Below, piece after piece: positions 22,617 to 34,600 of a stretch of DNA of 35,618 nucleotides. A program made the position numbers and the translations under genes. Positions within the stretch are counted from its first letter, which is position 1. Each line of letters begins with the position of its first letter. This DNA is from Phoronis australis (lineage: Eukaryota > Phoronida > Phoronidae): positions 756,642-792,259 of the forward strand of contig NMRA01000028.1 of NCBI GenBank assembly GCA_002633005.1, in the 5' to 3' direction. The notes under the pieces were generated by a model that saw only the letters and a list, made by a program, of their open reading frames with translations, did no database searches and had not been told where the DNA came from.

Positions 22617-25600
22617 TAGACCACTTACTGTCATAAAATTGGCCTTAGCTTGTTCCTTACTCAGATTAGAATGAGTTCTGGGTTTCTTTACAACTGACAT
22701 TTCGTTATTCCTTGAGATTGTGCTCAATACATAAAAATGACATGCTGTATTGCTGTGGCAAGTCAACTCAGAGTCTAGTATCATACAACAACAAAATGAC
22801 ATGCTGTGGCAAGTCAACTCAGAGTCTAGTATCATACAACAACAAAATGACATGCTGTGGCAAGTCAACTCAAGAGACTGGTGTAATGCAACAACAAACT
22901 GCCAGTTGTTTTGAAGCCCTGAAAGCACCACTAAGGAACAATTCCTGAACAGTAAGTAGTAGTCTAAATCAAAAGTCTTTGTAATGTAGGACAGGTTTGT
23001 AGTTGGTAAAAGTACTACCACCCAAAAGTAATATAGTACAACAATACTATTTATATTCATTTGTTTTTCCTAAGTAACAGACCACATAAATATCAATTTT
23101 GGCGTCTCCAAGCTAAATATAGAGAGAACGCTGAATTTGTTCACAAGAAGTGAGAACCAAAATATTGAGGCACCTCATCAATGTTCTGTTGACAAAACAC
23201 CACACATGTACTAGTAAGTACACACAGTGACCCAACCTGGCTTGGGACATTCTGTCAACAAGTCACTGCCCCATAGTGACTGTGTAATAAACTCTGCCAA
23301 GTCCTGGTTCAAAGGAGATAACAGCTCACTCAGGATATGACCACAAGTCAGTGATGAGTGCCACATAACATGTCCTGTTAGAAGCACTAATATGCAACTC
23401 ATATTCAACTTCAGGACTCACAGCTTCAACCACATTACAGATGCATGAGCTAGGTTTGACCACTGAGCTATATAGCTCATTAAGTTGATAAAATCTGAAC
23501 TTCATATCTAGGCCACTGGCTTTGGTAAAGATACATTACAATACATCACCAATAACAATGTCACAACACTGCAAAGACCTTGAGCTCTGAAAATTAATTG
23601 AGAACATTTTGAGCCTTTAATAGTGAGCAGGTAAAGAATACATTTAGGTACTTTAGCACCAGCTTCAGAATAAGTTCAGTTCTAAAGATGTCACATGTAC
23701 TGTAAGAAATAATAGCTCAAGTGCTCAAACCAGTAAAAAAGTACATATCACCATTATCCAGCACTGCATGGTAACAAACATATCTACCTAAAAGTAATCA
23801 AGGCATGGCAAATAAACCTGTTCTCATCACCTTTTAAGAGTTTATCTGACACCTTTAAGGAGACCACCTGCCCACCAAGTCAAGCCTTACCACTGCACTA
23901 CATTAAAATTCAGTAAATTCCCAACTGTCTACTTTATAAGTAACAGCTGGCATGACATTATCCACTCCTGTCTGGGTCACATGACCAGGCAATATACACA
24001 GTCATGTAGCAATTCAAAAACCTCAGTGCATGTGTTGCCAAGACAATATTGTGAAATACATAGACTTGAGGAAAGTCAAAATGCAGAACAGTGCCGCAGA
24101 CCCAATCAGTCTGCATGTAATTAGCCTACGGTGCATTTGCATACCAACAAATTAAGCATGTCTACCTAGCTACTGAACATCTTGACCTAAATTGAATAAC
24201 TACAGCCATTTGTTTCACTTGTTATCTTTCTCCTCCTATTTAGGTGAAGGCCAAAGACTTTCAGGGGCCAGAGTCAAAAACTTCTATCTGTGCCCCTGAG
24301 GAAATCCAGCAATCAAGTCCAGTACAAATACAGGCAGCTGACTACATGGCTAACAACCTTCCCCACCAGCTGTAGGGGCATTCTAATCAATGGCGTCATT
24401 TTCTTGTTAACGCAGTTCTTTTTTATAAGCTGTAGTTCACTTCTCATCAAGTGAAATTTACTCTTTACTAACTCAGTTCTTTTTTCATTAACTGTTTTGA
24501 ACAAATTGTAATAGCCATCCCAAGGCCATAAACACAGTTCCTTCCAACTGTAACACAGTGTAACAGTATTCATACCTGTTATCAAAATGCCTGCTCTACT
24601 ACTTCATGGGCGGAGCGGCACTGAAAAAAGTGGGGGCTAAAGCCCCCTAGCCCCCCTGTGGTGCACCGCCTATAGACCACGTGCCACGCAGCACTGAAAA
24701 AAGTGGGGCTATAGCCCCCCTCCAGCCCCCTATGGTGTGCCGCCCATGTATTGAATGAAATAATAAAAAACATTATACAACACATACGCTACTCTCAGAA
24801 ATCTCCTATTCGTGCTATTAATTACAAAGACTCGTTTACAAAATGCATTTGTACATCATACCTCAAATTTTAACATTTGACTCTAAACTCATTTCCCACT
24901 CATGATTGTGTGAGTACTATGTCTTCTCTTCCACTGTTTTGTAGTCACAAGCAACATCTCGCACACTGGAGAAACTCAATGAATACCTGCAACTCACTTC
25001 TCCGTTATACTGTCAAAAACGTTCTAAATTTTATCATGCATCAATCTCAGTATTGTTCATCAATAGATTGTTTTTCAATCATAGAGTACAGGATGTCAAC
25101 CCAAAATTATAGGAATCTCACAAAATGATAATGGTTCACAAGAAAAGAAATCGGTCAGTGAGAGAATCAAGTTAGTAAGATCTGAAATCTGGTGGAGCTC
25201 ATGAGTAAGAACTGCGTTAAAGAGAAAACGTTACTGAGAATGGCTGAGCGGACCGTGAGAAAGAAAGATTGGCAGCGATGGACTAGGCATATGATCAACA
25301 GAGTGGAGAAAAACATTCTGGGGCCCCTTCCACAAAAACTGACTTAACTAAGACAAATCTTAAATTTCAGTCAATTTTAAGATGAAATTTAAAGTTCTCT
25401 CCAGTCTGTTTCAAGAAAGAGATCTACTACTTTGACTTAAGTTTTCGACTGAAGTTTTGTCTTAATTTTAACTATATTACCAGATGAGGAAGTTTCGGAG
25501 TTTGGAAGTTGAGACAAATTCTAGACCTAAGTAAAAAAAGAACTTAAGTGAGTTTCTTGGAATGGGCCCGTGAACAACACTGATGTTCACATCACATACA

Positions 25601-28600
25601 AACCAACAGACAATTAAAGTAATCTCCCTTGCTTCACAATGGGAAAAGTGGCTAAACTTTGGACACACAAATTCTTAGCAAGAACCACATGGAAGATGTC
25701 ACATTCACACCATGTTTTTGATCAAATTTGCCCATTTGCAAGCATTCCCAGCCCCTTTTAACAAGATTTCAGGAGAGGCTCAAATGTTTTGAGAGAGTGT
25801 TCAACAATTTTTTAAGATCTTTTCATACATTTGTAACCAAGAGTCTCCTGAAAGAGGTAACAATAATACCAAGAGAGGTCACTGAGGTGCCAAAGTAGGT
25901 GCCATGTGGTTACAATCAAACTAAATATTTTGGTTGTTGAGCTTGTTGTAACACCAGAGGCAACACTTGCAGAAGTGGTCTGCACTGGACATGTGGTTAG
26001 TCAACCACATACGGTAGTGTTTGGTAAACCACTTCTAAATGCTTGCATCAGCCCCCTGAGGCTCAGAAATAGTGGACATTTTTATAGGAAGTAAGATGTG
26101 CACCATGGACTGGAGGTCAGATTCTCACCTCATCACCATCTACATAAACTATTTAAGAGAAGTCTTAGTAACATAAAATGATGAAAAATTTAGAGCAATT
26201 CTTTATTTTGATATTATATCACTTTTATCAAACAAAGATAGATTTGGCGACTTGCAGCTTGCCAGTTGAGCAGACCACGTAAAAATCACAATTCGCCGCG
26301 AACACACTGGATTTATGTGAATTGCAATCAAGTCGGAAACGAAAAATTCATCTGTAACTCACTGTCTCACTTCAAAATTTGTGGTGACTTATGAACAAAT
26401 TATTTTTCCAATAAAGAATACTTTTGATTCACAATTTTCTATTTGCTTCAATTTATTTTGTGAAATCGGCATGTTTGCCACCCTCAGCACATATTTGAGC
26501 ACACGGAAAAACTACAACAGGATGTAAACACACGGGAGTTACAATAATTCTGCAAAAATCAATGGCCCCCAACCTGATCACGCATGCTACAACAAAATTA
26601 TGTTCTGATTGACTGTTTTATTGTTCGATGAGTGCTGAACAGGAAACGCTAGGCTCACGCTAGGCTCACGCTAGCCAATCGCCAGCTCTCCATTGGTGAC
26701 TTCTGAGCGATGGTAGAGCTAAGTCCATTCACCAACTTGACAAATGCATTCGGAACTTGACAATACAAATTTATTTCCGGAAACTTACTCGCGTGTGGAT
26801 TCACAGTTAGCTTGAATCAAGTCCCACCTCAAACGACATTCCTACTTCGATTCGGAACCCTAAAAACAGCAAGCGAATATTCCATTTCGTGTCCTTCACT
26901 CCTCCTAAAATCACTTTTTACAGGAACGAAATGTTCAACTGTGTAGGGGGGAGGGGGCTCAGCGCTCTCAGTAAAGCCAATTTCTCACTTCATAGTGAGA
27001 TCTCATGTAGGTGCTGCCACTTGTCGTTTGCAAGTGACAATGGCAAGAAGACGAATAGAAGACTATTTCAGCTGCAAACACAACCCAGTCTCTCAATAAC
27101 TTTTTACACTGGCAACATGGTGTGAGCCGGTCCGAAGGTATTAAATTACCCAGGGGGTGAAACTGAACTGAGTTGAGCTGACTCAAACATGCAATATGAA
27201 CTCAAGGTTTAAATTTATTATTTTCATATTACATGAATTTCTCCTAATTCATAACTAACTTTACCTATAAGCACATAATTTGTCATGCCACACTGACAGA
27301 TTTTCTTTTCAAAGAGTAAAAAGTGCAGACAACGCCGGGAAGAACGAGTTGTTATATATTTTTAAATCAAAATATGTCACATGACATGTCAGACCTAGTC
27401 AACTCGTTAAATGTCACAAGTGTAAAAAGTTATTGGGAGATTAAGACGCCGCGGTGGACAAACGACAGCAAAGAAAAGAAAATGTCAATTTGTTACTTAA
27501 TAAGTTTTATATTCACTACTCTGCATGATTCAGTTTATATTTGCAAGTCACAAGTTAATTGTTAACGTTTTTGGACCTAAATATCTTGCTCATCAAAATG
27601 CCCACATGGCCGATGTACCTCCGCCGTAACCCAGGGATAGGGGTGAATTCCTGCCAATTTTTTTAGGTCAATATCAATGAAATGTCAAATTTGGAAAAGA
27701 GAAAGTATTTGGCTAATACTTTTTGAAAATGGCTAAAAAATTTCTGATGCTTTAGCCATTTTGGCTAATACCTTTAAAAGTCTAGCGCAAGCCTAGAAAT
27801 GGGTCATCATTTATCCCTATTTTCCCTTTCAACTAAAAAATAACATGCATCGTATACAGAGCACATAAATTATTTCAAACTAAAGAGACCAATACTATTG
27901 ACCTTAAAATAGCCTTTAAGGAATGAAAAAATAAGTCTTAATTCTTTCCTCACATCTGTCACCATGGAAGATAAGGAGGTGTGCCATATGCAAAGAACAG
28001 ACATAAAAATCAAAATAAAAAGGCCACTAGGGGAAGTAAAGTAGGTTAAATCCATCTGAAACGGGGCTTGTGCTATCCTCTACATGATAGTAACTTACCG
28101 GTATTTGCCAAATTTCATAAACCTCCACCAAGAAATAGATATCAAGACAAACGCAAACAAAACAAACTTTTCACTTGGAGACTCACTGGCACTAGGAATG
28201 CCACAATAGTTGAAGCTGTCTAAATGACAGCCACGCTCTTCTCAGTAGGAACATTTACCAATTTTGATAATAATCCTTAGAATGGTTTGGAAGATGGAGA
28301 GGCGGACACCAAAGAAAAATGACTCAAAAATCATAAACCTTTAACTGAGTACCAGTAAAAATCTAATAGTAGTCATTGCTGTCTCAACAGAATAGAAATC
28401 CACCATCTGATCAGTTTGAAACAGCTTCACAACTTTACATATGGTTATTCATAGGACAGTGAATCCTGACAGATCTCTTGTGAGGTTACATTTGAGTGAT
28501 AGACTTGTAGGTGGGCTCAGTTTGCTGATGGTGGAGGAGATACAAGACTGATCAGGATAAATTACAATTCACACAAAACTATTGGTGAATACAATGGATG

Positions 28601-31600
28601 AAGAGGGAGTAACATGGCAGTTGAGCGCTCACTCTAAATGGCTGATATGTCAACTGGTTCTACTTGATATGCTGGCACATTTTAGAGGTACTATAGATGG
28701 TCAAAGAACAAGCCCATAAATTTGGGCACAGTAGATCAATAGTTTCTAGGAGACACTTGAACTGTCGGCAATAACATCATGATTCCACCAGTACACAGTT
28801 CTTTTCCACAATATAAAGCACTGTCATTCTCTTGCAAGGCCATTACACAAATGTCTTTGTTAACTATTTTACTTATTCACAACAAATGTTTACCCACATA
28901 ATTTCCATAGGTGACAAGCCTAATTGGCAACATACAAAACAAGAAATGATTCGTTCCCACAACTTGGGAAACCAACCACTTAGTAAACAAAACTGGCCAA
29001 AAACTCTCCAGTTTCTAATTGTGCCCGGGAGTTTCCACTGGAAAATCCCAAGCCAATGTCACTGGTGTTCCAAAATTTTATGCCTCAAATTTCCCGTGAC
29101 ATGTCTGACGCATATCAATGGAGGAAATCGGCAGGTTGGGTGTCGTCCACTTTAGACTGATACCGGTAACTACTGATAACTTACAGTTCATGGGTTGAGC
29201 CAGAGATAACTGTATTAAAATAAATTTCTATCAAAATGAACCACTGAATGTACAATACACACAGACACCCTAAAACATTCTGCATCAATAAGGCGTTAGC
29301 ATCCACATCTTTACACTCAGAGGTTCAAATGTTGGCAACTGTCCATCCTGCAAGCATTCCATAGCTGTGAAAAATACCTTCAAACAGAACAAGCAACCTA
29401 CCCCAAGCATCCAAATGACTGTTGAAACTAATCTAGTAAACTTACCAGAGGCAGACAAATGGATATCACTTATGGAAATATTTACAAAGTGCTATCTGCA
29501 GCAGATAAGTTCAGCTAGCTGCCTTACACTGGCTCAATAATGAGGCACACATAAACATAGGAAGAGTTGATATTAGCTGACATGAGGAGCATAAGAATGT
29601 TGAGTGAATCACTACATCATTGCAACTACAGCTTGATTGAGCACCACATCCACTTGGTGCCCTACATTGAAAAGGACAACTTTTGAGCTCTAAGATAGAC
29701 CAGAACGAGGTCACAGATCTCACCATGTTCCAACATTGTTGGACCAAATTAGTCTCACATTGGAACACCACATCACAGAAATACCCAAAGTCTAATCTCC
29801 GCACTCAAAATTGACATAACTTTTCACATATTCCGCTCTGCTTTCGTGCAAACCCAAAATAAGTGTCTAATATTCGGTACTTGAATATATTACTGTTCCC
29901 GCAAATGAGAGTCAACATGACTTTAGAAAGTACTAGCTGCTAAACTAGTGCCTATCAATTGTGTTATCTATCAGCAAAGTGGAAGTCTGTTCTAATGAAG
30001 TGATTGGGTTTCTCCCGCAGACAACAGTCCTTCAACTACACACCCTCAAGCAGCACCAGGAAACTGTCGATTAATTCAAAAACCAGAAATTCAATTAGAG
30101 GACAGCATGAGAAAGTCATCAGTTTAACTGAGCCCAATTTAGCAAGTTTGTTTCTGTATTTTTATGGATTATATAAGTAGCTTGTCACTCAGCAGTCAAC
30201 AGGTCTTGATAGAAGTTTTAAAATGGGCAGCTGGCACAGTGCCGGGAAGAGTGAGAGACAAAGTTCAGGAAAACAATAAGCATTCCAACTTGCAGTGTTC
30301 AGCAGATCTCACGGGGTGCACTTACGAGCAGTTTGAAAACTACTCAAGCATTTAACTTTAATGCTGCATTTTGCACCACACTCTCAGCACCGTGTAATTG
30401 ACACAATGCACCCTGACGCAGCCCAACTTTGACGGCAAACAAAATGACCCGGTTAGCATTGTGTGACCTTGTGACCCATTTTTGAGGTAGTTGCACCCAA
30501 TCATATGGTTCCGCGTCAACGAAACATCTTACACACAGACCAATGGCAATGCCCAAGTTTACGTCCCTATTGCACATGTACAACCAAACCCAAAAGCCCG
30601 TTCCCATTAGACTTTTCAAAATGTCAGACATTCCTGAGTTGAGTGTCCTCTTTGACAGTTCCTTGATGCCAGCAATGCTACTCAAAATGTCATAACACAA
30701 GTTTGCCAAACGAATTTCATAATACCAGGTAATTGGAATATGAGATGGTAACTAGTACATTTGCATGAAGAGCAGGATAGGTGCTGGACATATGTGATGC
30801 ATTGTGGGTAAATAACTTGGAATGAGAGTGGTGTGGTTTTTCAGGATGGGTCTATTGAAATACACTCCATAATCTTTGTGCTACTTTATTATCTTGTAAA
30901 ACAATTTATTTGTCACCCATAGGGTTTTTCATCATTTGCAATCAGCTTGGCAACGCATTTCATAAGCTGAAATGGTTGACTGGACAGGGTTTTTAAGACA
31001 GAATCCTCCAGGCTTTAGATTAGAACAGAAAGGGAACCCCCAAGCTAGCATACCAACAATACAATATGCCTGGATCCAGTTCACAGTGGTGCAGCCAATG
31101 AACATATGGCAAAAATTAGGTCAATCAACCACCAGACAGCACACACACGCACGCACACACACACACACACACACGCAAACACGCACACGCACACGCACAC
31201 ACACACACACTACATTCCCATCAGTTATTTGAACCACAGACACCTGGCTTGAGATGCAGTTTAGACCTACTAAAGTCTGGTGTCGATCAAAAGATACATA
31301 CAATACAGTTGACATTTAAGCAAAGCATGTCGTTGAAATTTACTCTCCCATCCCATCTCCTGTTTTTTAGACAATGGAGTTACAAATTTAACGAGAATCG
31401 TGCAGGACAAGGAAGCGTGTGACAGGACACTTCCTACCAGGAAGTGAACGATCTAGATTGGCTGTTCACCATAGTTTTGACTAGAAACACTGAGTCCTCT
31501 GACTAAACATATGTGTTCTCCTTGTTTCATGTAGTACTTTCTTTGACATGAAAGTGATTAGACAGATCCCAAGACGGAACAACACTCACTGACAGTGCAA

Positions 31601-34600
31601 ATTTAAGTCACTATACGACAATCTTTGTGAAGACCTTTCATGTGTCATCAAATAACTGTTGATGTTCAACCAATGAAAGTACGACTGAAAAATCTAAACT
31701 GTATTCTCAAAACATCACACAACGATTTACTATCACTTTTGAGAAAAATTCCATTTTTGCATTGAGCATGAATTTCTAAAAATCAAAAGTTGCAGCCGAC
31801 TTTGTCTCTCACAGTTAATACACACAGAATCGCATCTCAGATTTTTGATTTAACCTCAAACAACAGAAATATCAGACAACAAGTTTTAAAACAGCCACCA
31901 GAGTCATCATTTTTGACCGCTGGTATCTTAGTTGTGTAAAAGAAAATTAAAAATTCTCGAGACAAGATTTCCTCAACCACAGATTATAAAATAAGTGTAC
32001 AAACTCTGCACTTAAGAGAAATCAACATTTAAAACCGTTAGAATATTTGTGATATAATTGAAGTCAATTGATGTTGTTCAATGCTACAGGTACAAATAAA
32101 AAAATAAATACATTTTTACACAGTATTGCATGACAGCTGACAACTACGGTACCTTAAAGCAGCTGAATACAACATTCTTAAAGGCCCCTGATTGGCTTAC
32201 AACCACCGTGATTTTTTAGCGTCACTACTTAAGGGTTAAACTCAGAAGAATATAGTATTTACCAATCTAGTTTAAAGGTAAAATATTTAGGTTGTCATTT
32301 CCAGTTAGCTAAGAACTAACTTTGCAATTACCATGTGTATACCATCTTGAAAAAAGCTCATGAACTATTTCTTGGTCTTTTATCTAGATCTATTGTCAAT
32401 GACAAGGATGTTGTACATTGTATCTCTATATCAGTCTACAGCTTATCCAGTCTAAGTCGGGATTTCAGTATGATTAAAATAATTTTTGCGGTAATTGAAT
32501 AAGCAACAATCTCCATCACTATCGTTATCGTTATATTTAGACTTTCTCATGGTGGAGACTGATACCTTATCTATAAACTGAGAGTACAATGGAGACTGAG
32601 AGTACACTGTCTATGACGACAAGATTTCTTGTTGTTGTTGCATGGTGACTCACCACGAATCTTTGATAAAGGAAATCAGTGAAAATTTGGAAACTTTCAC
32701 TTTAAATAACACGTGCTTTCAACGAACAGAGTGAAAAATTCTGCAATGATGTTTGCTTCCAAGCAGCTGTGCATGTTACCAAAATCTTCTCTTAGTGGAA
32801 AAACCTAATTTTTTTCTGCTCATACCTCTTTCAAAGATCCTGTGGCACATTTTCAAAAGCTAATTGGATTTCACACCAAACGTACAGGGGATGATTGCAC
32901 AAATATTTATACACAGCAACAGAATGTTATGAGTCAAGCACCATGTATGCATTGTTTAAACAATGACTTATAATTAGCTGTTTTGCTTAAGTGAAATGTG
33001 AATTCAGTCGGCACAATATGGAAAGATATCTGAAACAAAGCAAACCTAATGGTGTAAAGTAAAAAGCAATCCAGGCTTGTTCAAGTACATGTAAAAAATG
33101 ATTACCATACAAACACGCATGAGGTGATTATCATGAAACGCAGATATCGTATCGTGAGCTGACAAAAACATTAAGCACATGGATTCCAGGTATGTTGTGA
33201 AAGTGGTTTAGTCTTTTTCTTGGTTGACAAGGGTCAAACCAGCTACCCATTGTACCAGGGTCAAGAATGCAAACCGTTCAGCCAATGGACAACTGTGATT
33301 TAGAGCGAGGCACGACATTACCAGAAGTCAAGTCCGACTGGGCCCAGTTGAAAATCAGTGTATTCACTGAAGTTGTCTTTTAAATAAGTTTAAGTAAATA
33401 AATGTGATACAACATGTAGAAGGCATGACATAATAAAGCTGCATTACATCCATGCTTTCTGTCAAAAAACATGTTTTAATTTAGGCCACTTAACGTTATG
33501 AAATTGACAATGGCATGGGGAATACGACGCTTGCCTTGAACATGGTGATATTTCTGCATGTACTGCCAGCTTCTTTTATCAACCGCCTTTTCTCTGTGTT
33601 TGTTAGCACCCAATACTGTATTCTGGTTCATTTAGGTCTGTCAACTACAACATTGTTGTAGATGTGCTTCTCATGAATCATGAGGTTCTGACAGCCACTC
33701 GGTAATGGGCAAATGACTATTAGCCCAATGGTTAGCTCGCTTACCGGTCTATTGGGATCACCGGTTCGATTCCTGGGTCAGGTGATCTTGGCAATCAACA
33801 CTACAACAGGAATACCTTTTGATTCAGAAAGTGTAGACAAAATTGGGTCATTGTTGTGTACACTTGATCCACCCATTTACCTAATCATGACATCATGATG
33901 GTGATTCCAAAAATGTGTTATTCGTAACGATTTGTCTCTTTAACAAAAAAGTGGGAGTAATCGACAAGTGGTAAACAAGTGGAAGTTAGATTATAATATG
34001 ACTAATGTTACTGGCAGGTTAAAATACCCAAACACATTATGCGACACCTTCTGCATAGAATCAATTTCAGTCGAGGAAACCCATTAGTTATCATTCTGGC
34101 CAAGAGGTGTCGCACTTTTGAAATGACTGCCATCTGAGATCGACATACAAATGAATGAAAAAGATTAAGAAGAGACCAATTAGTATGAGTAATATACTTT
34201 TGGCGTAATAGTCAGATAGAAGTGTCCCTGATTTGAGAACCAGTTACTCCAACTCAACAATGCCTGTTATTCAGTGCGATTAACTGGTTCTCAAATTACA
34301 TTTAAATCGGCAACCCACCTATCTGACTATTACCATTTTTTTGAAAATGCCATGACAAAAGGATCAGAAAACAGTAATAACAAGCATGTACGTACAGTCG
34401 GACTGTAAACAATAACCCAAAGTTGTGATACCTAAGGATAACTATCTTCTTGACTTTGAGCGTGTTTATAAATACTTACTTAGACAGGTTACCTGTCTAG
34501 CAATAGGGGATTCAATGGACTATCCATCTGGCCAGTGCCCAAGAACGGATGTACAACATAAAAAAATCCCAGCTCATTCACTAAATGCACTGTGAAGCTG

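Noticed and set aside
22521-23060. 179-codon - strand frame in GAB intron 1
   Set aside because: It runs through the TTATCA and 51-bp repeats (repeated CHSMSFCCCMILDSE), and no protein family is evident.
28832-29155. 107-codon + strand frame in GAB intron 1
   Set aside because: No recognisable domain, no codon bias visible and no promoter or poly(A) context; likely chance.
30344-30709. 121-codon - strand frame in GAB intron 1
   Set aside because: Moderately long but without homology I recognise, and with no flanking splice or start context.
33714-33790. Functional tRNA gene
   Set aside because: A and B boxes are good, but the T-stem has mismatches and no convincing anticodon arm forms.
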